DNA of 64,000 nt from JALSKU01 sp964556545. GTDB lineage: Bacteria; Campylobacterota; Campylobacteria; Campylobacterales; JALSKU01. The notes beneath the pieces are model-generated. The model was not told the origin of the DNA. It ran no database searches and worked only from the letters and a program-made list of their open reading frames with translations. The stretch spans positions 1 through 64,000 of the forward strand of contig CAZKWE010000029.1 of the NCBI GenBank assembly GCA_964556545.1, in the 5' to 3' direction. The position numbers were made by a program, and so were the translations under genes. This document shows positions 24,456-32,612 of the stretch, one piece after another. The stretch's first letter is position 1; each line of letters begins with the position of its first letter.

Positions 24456-25131
24456 TTTCAATTCTCTTTTTAAGTATAAACATACCGATAAGTGCAAGAC
24501 CAATGGAAACCACAAGCATATCATTTTTTGGAACTGTAACAAAACCTATAATGCTAACAACACCACCTAAAATAAACGGAGTAAACTTTTTTATCTGCTT
24601 ATACTGTTCTATCGCTAAAACTACAAAAAGAGCAGTCAATGAAAAATCCAATCCTTTTGTATTAAAGTGTACACTACTGCCAAATATGGAACCTGCTATA
24701 GTACCGCCAACCCAATATGATTGATTTAGCATACCGAGATATAAATAATACCACTTTTTCTTTATATTTTTTTCCGTCTTGACAGTTGTTAAAAGTGCAT
24801 ATGTTTCATCAGTCAATGCAAAAATTAGATAAGGTTTTAAAATAGCTTTTTTAAATTTTTGCAAAAGCGACAACCCGTAAAATGATTGTCTTAGATTTAC
24901 CATAAGAGACGCTATAAAAATATCTACAAATCCTGTTTTAGCACTCAAGAGAGAAACTGCCAAAAATTGCAAAGCCCCGGCATATATAACAATTGACATC
25001 AATATTGCAAAATACCATTTTAATCCGCTTGAAACTGCCAAGAGTCCAAAAGCAAAACCAAGCACACTATATCCCATCATTACGGGGATAGATACTTTAA
25101 ATGCAACCTTAAGCTCTCTTTTGTGAAACAT
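24448..25131 (-). CDS. azlC: AzlC family branched-chain amino-acid exporter subunit
   Basis: The 227 residues span about six to seven membrane helices. The family pattern is clear: FKVSIPVMMGYSVLGFAFGL near the N-terminus, AGALQFLAVSLL (about 51-62), NLRQSFYGLSLL (about 79-90) and LTDETYALL. AzlC is the main membrane subunit of the AzlCD exporter. It precedes azlD with an eight-base overlap and lies 33 bases after the aapP stop, so it may be an extension of that transporter operon. A palindrome, TATCTTGCAAGATA (25150-25163), lies in that gap. Confidence 0.9.
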   Translation of the reverse strand: MFHKRELKVAFKVSIPVMMGYSVLGFAFGLLAVSSGLKWYFAILMSIVIYAGALQFLAVSLLSAKTGFVDIFIASLMVNLRQSFYGLSLLQKFKKAILKPYLIFALTDETYALLTTVKTEKNIKKKWYYLYLGMLNQSYWVGGTIAGSIFGSSVHFNTKGLDFSLTALFVVLAIEQYKQIKKFTPFILGGVVSIIGFVTVPKNDMLVVSIGLALIGMFILKKRIENE

Positions 25132-25164
25132 ACAAAAGCCTTAAAAGCTATCTTGCAAGATATT

Positions 25165-25908
25165 TTAATGGGAAAGAATTTGGCTGAGAAAAAGCTTCAG
25201 CCTGTCAGATTCAGGATTTTCAAAAAACTCTTTAGGAGGATTTTCTTCTACTATTTGACCTGACTCCATAAAAACAACTCTATCTGCAACTTTTTTGGCA
25301 AATCCCATTTCGTGAGTTACACATATCATTGTTCTGCCCTCTTGTGCCAATTCAATCATAACATCCAAAACTTCCGCAACCATTTCCGGATCCAATGCAC
25401 TTGTAGGTTCGTCAAAGAGCATAATAGTTGGATTTTTACAAAGACTTCTTGCTATTGCCACCCTTTGTTGCTGTCCACCACTTAATTGATTGGGGTATTT
25501 GCTTGCCTGGTCGGCTATTCCTACTCTTTCAAGATATTTCATAGCTATCTTAATTGCTTCTTTTTTCGGTGTTTTTTTAACCCATATAGGAGCCAAGGTA
25601 AGATTGTCAAGTATCGTCAAATGAGGAAAAAGATTGAAATGTTGAAAAACCATAGCAACATCTTCTCTGATAGCTTTTATCTTTTTTACATCATCACATA
25701 CTTCTATACCGTCAACAACTATACTTCCCTCTTGAAATTGCTCAAGATAATTTATACACCTTATAAGAGTTGATTTACCCGAGCCGGATGGACCACACAC
25801 TACAACTATTTCACCTTTTTTAACTTCCATGTTTATATCTTTTAACACATGAAAATCTCCATACCATTTATTTAAATTTTTTATCTCTATTATATTTTTA
25901 TCTTCCAT
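25165..25908 (-). CDS. aapP: Amino-acid ABC transporter, ATP-binding subunit
   Basis: The 247 residues have Walker A GPSGSGKST (39-47), Q-loop VFQHFNLFPH, signature LSGGQQQRVAIARSL and Walker B IMLFDEPTSALD. This is the GlnQ/AapP-type ATPase of polar amino-acid importers. It is last of four genes in order J-Q-M-P, with eight bases to aapM. The set imports amino acids (general L-amino acid system in Rhizobium) and the substrate range here is inferred from the aap-type subunits. Confidence 0.95.
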   Translation of the reverse strand: MEDKNIIEIKNLNKWYGDFHVLKDINMEVKKGEIVVVCGPSGSGKSTLIRCINYLEQFQEGSIVVDGIEVCDDVKKIKAIREDVAMVFQHFNLFPHLTILDNLTLAPIWVKKTPKKEAIKIAMKYLERVGIADQASKYPNQLSGGQQQRVAIARSLCKNPTIMLFDEPTSALDPEMVAEVLDVMIELAQEGRTMICVTHEMGFAKKVADRVVFMESGQIVEENPPKEFFENPESDRLKLFLSQILSH

Positions 25909-25916
25909 TTTTTTTC

Positions 25917-26999
25917 CTATCTTAAGTCAGTATTGAATCTATCTTCTAAACTCTTGCTATATTTACTCATAGCAAAACAAAATACCCAAAATATTATAGT
26001 TACAAATACATATCCCTCTTTTTCAAAACCCAACCAGTGAGTATCGGTACTTGTTAACTGAACCATAGCCAAAAGATCAAACAAGCCAATGATAAGAACA
26101 AGGGTAGTATCTTGGAATAAGGCTATAAAAGACCCTACAAGGTTTGGAATTGCAACTTTTAGTGCCTGGGGCAGTATTACAAGTAGCATCTTTTGCCAAT
26201 AAGAAAGTCCTATGGCATCTGCTGCTTCATACTGACCTTTTGATATAGATTGCAAGCCACCTCTTATAATTTCTGCTATATATGCGGCCTGAAAAAACGA
26301 GATACCTATAAGTGCTCTTAATAACTTGTTAAATGTTACACCTTCCGGAAAAAACAGAGGAAGAATAACTGATGACATAAAAAGTATAGTAATCAAAGGA
26401 ACACCTCTTATAAACTCTATATATGTCACACTTACACTTTTAATGATAGGAAGATTTGACTGTCTTCCAAAAGCTAAAACTATACCTATAGGAAATGATG
26501 CTATGATACCGACACCTGCAACCAGGATAGTAAGCATCAAGCCTCCCCATTTATTTGTATCAACTACTTTTAAACCAAAAGCACCGCCGTGAATCAAATA
26601 ATATGTTACGATCATATAAATAATAAAGATAGCAATCTTTGCTATATTATTTTTTATAAATTTAAAAGAGAGAATTACGACTCCGAAAAGAATATATACC
26701 GTATTTGGTCTCCAATGCAGATCAAGTGGATAAAACCCATACATATACATATCCCATTTTGCTTTTATAAATAGCCAGCAAGCTCCATCTCCCGTACAGT
26801 CAGCCCTACTGTTTCCAACAAAATGTGCATCCAAAACTGCCCATTTTATAAATGGAGGAATAATAAGATACAAAAGATAAAATCCCAAAAGTGTCATTGC
26901 ACTGTTTAGAGGACTGGAGAAAAGATTTTCTCTAAGCCATCTTATGATGCCCCTTGAAGTTATCGGAGCAGGTTTTTCTTGAACTTTTTCATATACCAT
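25917..26999 (-). CDS. aapM: General L-amino-acid ABC transporter permease
   Basis: The 360 residues are typical of AapM. There is an N-terminal extension with membrane helices (about 35-55 and 105-145), then the His/Glu/Gln/Arg/opine-type permease domain from residue 150 with SFPIGIVLAFGRQSNLPIIKS and the coupling motif EIIRGGLQSISKGQYEAADAIGLSYWQ. A conserved loop (ADCTGDGACWLFIKAKWDMY, about 88-107) with two cysteines faces the periplasm. The gene starts one base after aapQ ends. Confidence 0.94.
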   Translation of the reverse strand: MVYEKVQEKPAPITSRGIIRWLRENLFSSPLNSAMTLLGFYLLYLIIPPFIKWAVLDAHFVGNSRADCTGDGACWLFIKAKWDMYMYGFYPLDLHWRPNTVYILFGVVILSFKFIKNNIAKIAIFIIYMIVTYYLIHGGAFGLKVVDTNKWGGLMLTILVAGVGIIASFPIGIVLAFGRQSNLPIIKSVSVTYIEFIRGVPLITILFMSSVILPLFFPEGVTFNKLLRALIGISFFQAAYIAEIIRGGLQSISKGQYEAADAIGLSYWQKMLLVILPQALKVAIPNLVGSFIALFQDTTLVLIIGLFDLLAMVQLTSTDTHWLGFEKEGYVFVTIIFWVFCFAMSKYSKSLEDRFNTDLR

Positions 27000-27000
27000 A

Positions 27001-28155
27001 TTATCGCTCCTTTATCTTCATTTTGTGATTTATTACATTAAGTATTGCTGATACGACAAGACTTATAACAAGATAAACTGCCATTGTCATTGATATCATC
27101 TCTATGGCTTGTCCTACCTGATTGAGTGCAGTTCCTGCAAATACGGTAACAACTTCCGGATAGCCTATTGCAGTAGCAAGTGATGAGTTTTTTATAACAT
27201 TTAAATATTGATTTATAGTCGGTGGAATTGCAATTCTGATTGCCTGAGGCAAGATAACAAGTTTAAGTGACTGATAAGGGGTCAATCCTATAGAAGCTGC
27301 AGCCTCTTTTTGCCCTTTTTTGACTGCTTCTATACCGCTTCTTATAGCTTCTGCTATAAAAGTTGCGGTATAAATTGTAAGAGCAAAAGCAAGAGCTAAG
27401 AACTCAGGAGAAAAAACTTTTCCGCCTTTAAAATTAAAACCATGCAGTTTTGGTACATCCCAAACTATATGGTTGGGAGCAAAAAGATAAAATATATATG
27501 GCAAAACTATAAGTATAAGTATACCCCAAGGTAAAAAGAAAAATTCTTCTCCTGTTTCTTCCTGCCTTTTATTTAGCCATCTGTTTATAAAATAAACAAC
27601 AATAATTGCTACAATTATTCCTATAATTATATACCATCCACTTTCTCCAAATATAGGCCTTGGTACTATAAATCCACGGTTATTTAAAAAAATTTTATCT
27701 AAAAATTCCATACTTTTTCTTGGTGGTGGTAAAGTAGCCAAAACAACATTGTACCAAAAAAGTATCTGTAAAAGTATAGGTATATTTCTAAATGTATCTA
27801 TGTAAGCTGAAGCCAATTTAGCTATAAGCCAATTCTTTGACAGTCTTGCCACTCCTATAATAAGCCCTAAGACCGTAGAAAGTATAATAGCCCAAAAAGA
27901 GACTATCAAAGTATTTAAAACACCTACTTCAAAAACAGTCCAATATGTTGAAGTTTCGGTATATGGTATTGGCGACTCATTGATAGCAAACCCTGCGGTT
28001 GTATCAAGAAAATCAAAACCTGTTCTTATGCCTCTTTGTTCTATATTGTGTATTGTATTGACACCAATATACCACAAAAAGGCAACCAATCCTATAACAG
28101 TCAATAATTGAAACAGGATTCCTCTTACTTTTTGATTTCTCAAAAGTGATAACAT
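27001..28155 (-). CDS. aapQ: General L-amino-acid ABC transporter permease
   Basis: The 384 residues have the AapQ pattern: an N-terminal helix (about 12-32), FDFLDTTAGFAI, the first half of the permease domain (helices near 75-140), a long insert of two helices (about 165-240), and the ABC coupling loop EAIRSGIEAVKKGQKEAAASIGL. Two permease subunits, AapQ and AapM, form the channel. The gap to aapJ is 72 bases with a strong hairpin. Confidence 0.94.
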   Translation of the reverse strand: MLSLLRNQKVRGILFQLLTVIGLVAFLWYIGVNTIHNIEQRGIRTGFDFLDTTAGFAINESPIPYTETSTYWTVFEVGVLNTLIVSFWAIILSTVLGLIIGVARLSKNWLIAKLASAYIDTFRNIPILLQILFWYNVVLATLPPPRKSMEFLDKIFLNNRGFIVPRPIFGESGWYIIIGIIVAIIVVYFINRWLNKRQEETGEEFFFLPWGILILIVLPYIFYLFAPNHIVWDVPKLHGFNFKGGKVFSPEFLALAFALTIYTATFIAEAIRSGIEAVKKGQKEAAASIGLTPYQSLKLVILPQAIRIAIPPTINQYLNVIKNSSLATAIGYPEVVTVFAGTALNQVGQAIEMISMTMAVYLVISLVVSAILNVINHKMKIKER

Positions 28156-28174
28156 TTTTCTCCTTTTAGTATAT

Positions 28175-28196
28175 ACAGGAGGATAAATCCTCCTGT
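28175..28196 (-). terminator. Intercistronic stem-loop between aapJ and aapQ
   Basis: ACAGGAGGAT and its exact reverse complement are separated by two bases, giving a stem of nine or ten pairs. No T-run follows on the minus strand, so it is probably not a terminator but an mRNA-protecting hairpin that keeps the binding-protein message more abundant than the permease message. Confidence 0.7.
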
Positions 28197-28226
28197 AAGT
28201 GAATAATTATATTATTTTAGACAAAA

Positions 28227-29249
28227 TTATCTAAACGGAGGAGAATATTGAAGTCCGCCTTTTGTCCAAAGAGCATTTAAACCTCTTTTGATTTTAAGTG
28301 GAGTTTTAGGTCCGACATTTCTATCAAACGATTCGCCATAGTTTCCAACTTGTTTGATAACATTATACAGCCAATCTTTTTTAAGATGAAGGTTTGCAGC
28401 CATATTGCCTTCTACACCAAGCATTCTTCTAACTTCCGGATCTTTTGAGTGTGCCCTCATATCATCAACATTTTTGCTTGTTATACCTTTTTCTTCAGCA
28501 CTTATCAATCCAAAAAGTGTCCATTTTACTATATTAAACCATTCATCATCACCCTGTCTTACAACCGGACCCAATGGCTCTTTTGAAATAATCTCCGGCA
28601 AAACTACTGACTTTTCAGGATTTTTCATTTTTACTCTTAGAGCATAAAGTTGTGACTGATCAGTTGTGAGGACATCACATCTTCCGGTTTCATAACCATT
28701 TAAAACTTGGTCATTTGTATCATAAGATACAAGTTTATATTTCATACCGTGACTTCTGAAATAATCTGCAAGATTAAGCTCCGTAGTAGTTCCTGCCTGC
28801 AAACATACAGATGCTCCGTCAAGTTCTAAAGCACTTTTTACACCAATTGACTTATGAACCATAAAACCCTGTCCGTCATAATAGTTAACTCCGGCAAAAT
28901 TAAGACCTAAAGATGTATCTCTTGTCTCTGTCCAAGTTGTATTTCTTGATAGCAAATCAATCTCACCGGACTGAAGTGCGGTAAATCTTTCTTTTGCATT
29001 TAAATTAACATATTTTACTTTACTTGCATCTCCCAAAACTGCAGCTGCAACTGCTCTACAAATATCAACATCCAAACCTTTCCATTTGCCGCTGCTGTCG
29101 GCTTCAGCAAATCCCGGAAGTCCGGTATTGATACCGCATTTTAAAAACCCTTGTTTAACTGTATCTGCCAATGTTCCTGCATTTGCACTCATAGCCAGCG
29201 TAGAAGCGGCAAGCAAAGCAGAAATAGCTACTTTTGAAACTATTTTCAT
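28227..29249 (-). CDS. aapJ: General L-amino-acid ABC transporter, substrate-binding protein
   Basis: The 340 residues begin with a signal peptide (1-24, ending SANA) and form a periplasmic solute-binding protein of family 3: KCGINTGLPGFAEADSSGKW, DVDICRAVAAAVLGD, TALQSGEIDLLSRNTTWT and GYETGRCDVLTTDQSQLYAL. Two cysteines (about 148 and 191) could form a disulfide. It captures amino acids for AapQMP. The gene is first in the operon. Length matches AapJ (about 340), longer than GlnH-type proteins (about 250). Confidence 0.95.
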   Translation of the reverse strand: MKIVSKVAISALLAASTLAMSANAGTLADTVKQGFLKCGINTGLPGFAEADSSGKWKGLDVDICRAVAAAVLGDASKVKYVNLNAKERFTALQSGEIDLLSRNTTWTETRDTSLGLNFAGVNYYDGQGFMVHKSIGVKSALELDGASVCLQAGTTTELNLADYFRSHGMKYKLVSYDTNDQVLNGYETGRCDVLTTDQSQLYALRVKMKNPEKSVVLPEIISKEPLGPVVRQGDDEWFNIVKWTLFGLISAEEKGITSKNVDDMRAHSKDPEVRRMLGVEGNMAANLHLKKDWLYNVIKQVGNYGESFDRNVGPKTPLKIKRGLNALWTKGGLQYSPPFR

Positions 29250-29278
29250 ATTTTCTCCTTTATATATTTCTCATCTAT

Positions 29279-29284
29279 ATTATA
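29279..29284 (-). promoter_or_regulatory. -10 element of the aap operon
   Basis: TATAAT on the minus strand lies about 30 bases before the aapJ ATG. No -35 is recognisable at 17 bases. The rest of 29285-29440 is AT-rich, and I see no gene in it. Confidence 0.45.
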
Positions 29285-29440
29285 CTAACTTATTATTCAA
29301 TATAGACTACAATTAATAAAAAATTATATATCTTATGTTTTTCGTTGAAAAATTGTTACATAAAGTGACAAGAATTTATAATGATATTAAATATGTTGTA
29401 GATATGTTTTTATACTTTTTAAGGGGTAATTTTTGAAAGT

Positions 29441-29480
29441 ATGGCCAAGTAAAATTGTTTTTCTACTTGGCCATTTTTTA
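29441..29480. terminator. Hairpin at the 3' end of fusA
   Basis: ATGGCCAAGTA (29441-29451) pairs with TACTTGGCCAT (29464-29474), an 11-bp stem with 12-base loop. The T6 tail is on the plus strand. On the minus strand fusA reads through the stem into CTTTC. It may act in both directions and insulates fusA from the aap operon. Confidence 0.7.
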
Positions 29481-29483
29481 TAT

Positions 29484-31562
29484 TTATCCGTTTCTTTTTT
29501 TGATTATCTCTTCGGCTACATTTTTCGGAACTTCTTCATAGTGATCAAATTCCATAGAATATGTTGCTCTGCCCTGTGTTGAACTTCTAAGATCGGTTGA
29601 GTAACCAAACATTTCTGAAAGAGGAACAAATGCATCAACTATCTTGTTTCCGCCTCTTTCGTCCATAGCATTTATCTGGCCTCTTCTTCTGTTAAGATCG
29701 CCTATAACATCACCCATAAACTCTTCAGGTACTTCAACTTCAACTTTCATAATCGGTTCAAGAATGATAGGATTTGCTTTTCTTGCACCCTCTTTGAAAC
29801 ACATAGAAGCTGCCAATTTAAATGCCATCTCACTAGAGTCAACATCGTGATAGCTTCCGTCATAAAGAGTTACTTTTACATCTTCAACAGGATATCCGGC
29901 CAAAACACCGCCTTGCATAGCCTCTTGAACACCTTTGTCAACCGCAGGAATATATTCTCTTGGAACAACACCACCCTTTATGGCATTGACAAATTCATAT
30001 CCACTGCCTTGCTCCATTGGCTCCAATTTCAAAAATACATGTCCATACTGACCTCTACCACCGCTTTGTTTGGCATACTTGTATTCTTGCTCAACAGGCG
30101 CTTTGATAGTTTCTCTATAAGCAACTTGCGGTTGTCCGACTTCCGCATCAACTTTAAATTCTCTAAGCATTCTATCTACTAAAATTTCAAGGTGCAATTC
30201 ACCCATACCGCTTATGATAGTTTGTCCGCTTTCTTCATCAGTTTGAACCCTGAAACTCGGATCTTCTTGGGCCAATTTTTGTAAAGCTATACCCATTTTC
30301 TCCTGATCGGCTTTAGTTTTTGGCTCAACCGCAACAGAGATAACAGGGTCCGGGAAATCCATTCTTTCTAAGATAACTTTATCTTTTTCATCCGCAAGAG
30401 TATCACCGGTAAGCGTATCTTTTAAACCAACAACCGCACCTATTTCGCCGGCATAGAGTTCTTTTATCTCTTCCCTTTTGTTTGAATGCATTTTAAGAAG
30501 TCTTCCGACTCTCTCTTTTTTGCCTTTTGTTGTATTATAAACATAACTGCCACTTTCCAAAACACCTCTGTAAACTCTTATAAATGTCAACTGTCCTACG
30601 AACGGATCGGTCATAATCTTAAAAGCAAGTGCGGCAAACGGGCCATCATCTGTTGATTTTACTTCTGTTTTTGTGCCATCTTCATACTCACCGTTTATAT
30701 GTGCAACTTCCGTAGGAGCAGGCAAATATTCAACTACTGCATCAAGAAGAGGCTGAACACCTTTATTTTTAAATGCTGTTCCGCAGGTCATAGGAACAAG
30801 ATTTAGTGATAAACATCCGGCTTTTATACCCTTTTTTATCTCTTCCGTAGTTAATTCTTCACCGCCCAAATATTTTTCCATCAATTCATCATCAGTTTCC
30901 GAGATAGACTCTATAAGTTTTTCTCTGTATTCTTGAGCTTTTTCTTGTAAATCAGCAGGTATGTCAACTACTTCATATTTAGACCCCATAGCTGCTTCAT
31001 CTTCCCAAACATAAGCTTTCATCTCAACCAAGTCAACCACACCCTTAAAATTATCTTCTGCACCTATTGGAAGTTGAATTGGAACAGGATTGGCTTTTAA
31101 TCTCTCTTTTATCTGTCTTTCAACTTCGTAAAAGTTCGCACCTACTCTATCCATTTTATTAACAAATACCATTCTTGGAACTTCATATCTGTTTGCTTGT
31201 CTCCAAACCGTTTCACTTTGAGGCTGAACTCCTCCAACTGCACAAAATACGGCAACAGCACCATCTAGCACTCTCATGCTTCTTTCAACTTCTATGGTAA
31301 AATCAACGTGACCGGGAGTATCAATAATATTTATCTGATGATCTTTCCAAAAGCATGTTGTAGCAGCAGAAGTAATTGTAATTCCTCTTTCTTTTTCCTG
31401 CTCCATCCAATCCATTGTAGCAGCACCATCATGTACTTCACCAATTTTATGGCTTATACCGGTATAAAATAAAATTCTCTCTGTCGTAGTGGTTTTTCCT
31501 GCATCAATGTGAGCAGCAATTCCTATATTTCTAACTCTTTGTATGGGTGTTTTTCTTGCCAT
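29484..31562 (-). CDS. fusA: Elongation factor G
   Basis: EF-G drives translocation and, with RRF, ribosome recycling. The 692 residues begin RNIGIAAHIDAGKTTTTERI (G1 at about 17-25). They continue with EKERGITITSAAT (switch I/II region), DTPGHVDF, NKMDR, domain III GMGELHLEIL and domain IV RETI and HVDSSEMAFKLA-like sequence. All motifs are intact and length is normal. It is the last gene of the rpsL-rpsG-fusA unit, with no tuf after it because tuf is upstream in the same block. Confidence 0.98.
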   Translation of the reverse strand: MARKTPIQRVRNIGIAAHIDAGKTTTTERILFYTGISHKIGEVHDGAATMDWMEQEKERGITITSAATTCFWKDHQINIIDTPGHVDFTIEVERSMRVLDGAVAVFCAVGGVQPQSETVWRQANRYEVPRMVFVNKMDRVGANFYEVERQIKERLKANPVPIQLPIGAEDNFKGVVDLVEMKAYVWEDEAAMGSKYEVVDIPADLQEKAQEYREKLIESISETDDELMEKYLGGEELTTEEIKKGIKAGCLSLNLVPMTCGTAFKNKGVQPLLDAVVEYLPAPTEVAHINGEYEDGTKTEVKSTDDGPFAALAFKIMTDPFVGQLTFIRVYRGVLESGSYVYNTTKGKKERVGRLLKMHSNKREEIKELYAGEIGAVVGLKDTLTGDTLADEKDKVILERMDFPDPVISVAVEPKTKADQEKMGIALQKLAQEDPSFRVQTDEESGQTIISGMGELHLEILVDRMLREFKVDAEVGQPQVAYRETIKAPVEQEYKYAKQSGGRGQYGHVFLKLEPMEQGSGYEFVNAIKGGVVPREYIPAVDKGVQEAMQGGVLAGYPVEDVKVTLYDGSYHDVDSSEMAFKLAASMCFKEGARKANPIILEPIMKVEVEVPEEFMGDVIGDLNRRRGQINAMDERGGNKIVDAFVPLSEMFGYSTDLRSSTQGRATYSMEFDHYEEVPKNVAEEIIKKRNG

Positions 31563-31577
31563 TGTGTATTCCTTTTA

Positions 31578-32045
31578 TTACCATGCATAATGAGCAAATG
31601 CTTTATTTGCCTCTGCCATTTTATAAGTATCTTCTTTCTTTTTATAAGCTGCGCCTCTGCTGTTAGCTGCATCAAGAAGCTCATTTGCAAGTCTGTCTTT
31701 CATAAGTCTTTCGCTTCTTCTTCTTGCATATGTTATAAGCCATCTGATTGCCAAAGATTGTTGACGTGCCGGTCTAACCTCTATAGGAACTTGATAAGTA
31801 GCACCGCCTACTCTTCTACTTTTAACTTCCATTACAGGTTTTATATTGTCTATCGCGGCATTAAAAACATCAATACCTTTTTCTTCACCTTTTTTTTCTA
31901 TAGTTTCCAATGCATCATAAAAAATTTTGGTGGCAATACTTTTTTTACCGTCTTTCATAAGTGAATTGATAAATTTTGTGATTATTTTACTGTTGTATAT
32001 AGGATCAGGCAGTACTTCTCTGACCTGTGCTCTTCTTCTTCTCAT
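31578..32045 (-). CDS. rpsG: 30S ribosomal protein S7
   Basis: The 155-residue protein starts MRRRRAQVREVLPDPIYNSK and shows NSLMKDGKKSIA, VGGATYQVPIEVRPARQQSLAIRW and an N-terminal basic tail typical of S7, which nucleates assembly of the 30S head and contacts tRNA in the E site. It sits between rpsL (68-base gap) and fusA (15-base gap). Confidence 0.98.
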   Translation of the reverse strand: MRRRRAQVREVLPDPIYNSKIITKFINSLMKDGKKSIATKIFYDALETIEKKGEEKGIDVFNAAIDNIKPVMEVKSRRVGGATYQVPIEVRPARQQSLAIRWLITYARRRSERLMKDRLANELLDAANSRGAAYKKKEDTYKMAEANKAFAHYAW

Positions 32046-32113
32046 TTATATTCCTTCAATTTAAAATTTACTCAAGTATAAGCCAATGAAAGCTTAACCT
32101 GTTTAGCTATATG

Positions 32114-32485
32114 TTATTTAGGTCTTTTCGTACCGTATTTACTTCTAGCAACTTTTCTGTTTGCAACACCCGCAGCATCAAGCGCACCTCTGACAATGTG
32201 ATACTTAACACCGGGTAAATCTTTCACTCTTCCGCCTCTTACAAGTACGATTGAGTGCTCTTGAAGGTTGTGACCTTCACCGCCAATATAACTAATAACT
32301 TCAAATCCGCTTGTCAATCTAACTTTAGCAACTTTTCTCAAAGCTGAGTTAGGTTTTTTTGGAGTTGTAGTATAAACTCTTGTACAAACACCTCTTCTTT
32401 GAGGACATTTAACAAGTGCGGGTGATTTTGATTTTTTAATCACCTTTTTTCTCTCTCTTCTTACCAATTGATTGATGGTAGGCAC
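32114..32485 (-). CDS. rpsL: 30S ribosomal protein S12
   Basis: The 123 residues start MPTINQLVRRERKK and contain the decoding-centre loops TTTPKKPNSALRK and GGRVKDLPGVKYH. Lysines at the two streptomycin-resistance positions (E. coli 43 and 88) are the wild-type residues, so streptomycin sensitivity is expected at this target. The gene is separated from rpoC by 127 bases that hold a strong inverted repeat. Confidence 0.98.
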   Translation of the reverse strand: MPTINQLVRRERKKVIKKSKSPALVKCPQRRGVCTRVYTTTPKKPNSALRKVAKVRLTSGFEVISYIGGEGHNLQEHSIVLVRGGRVKDLPGVKYHIVRGALDAAGVANRKVARSKYGTKRPK

Positions 32486-32529
32486 ATCTATTCCTTTTTC
32501 TAAAATTTATTTTTCGGTTTTATCCAAAA

Positions 32530-32602
32530 ATAGACGGTATTTTATCTTTTTATAGCTTTTATTTTAATTAAATTAAGCTATCATAAAGTATATACCGTCT
32601 AT
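32530..32602. promoter_or_regulatory. Nested inverted repeat between rpoC and rpsL
   Basis: ATAGACGGTAT (32530-32540) pairs with ATACCGTCTAT (32592-32602), and an inner ATAGCTT/AAGCTAT pair (32552-32558 with 32575-32581) fits inside. No T-run follows on the minus strand. It could mark RNA processing or attenuate between RNA polymerase and S12-S7-EF-G. Confidence 0.55.
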
Positions 32603-32612
32603 CACCCTTGTT

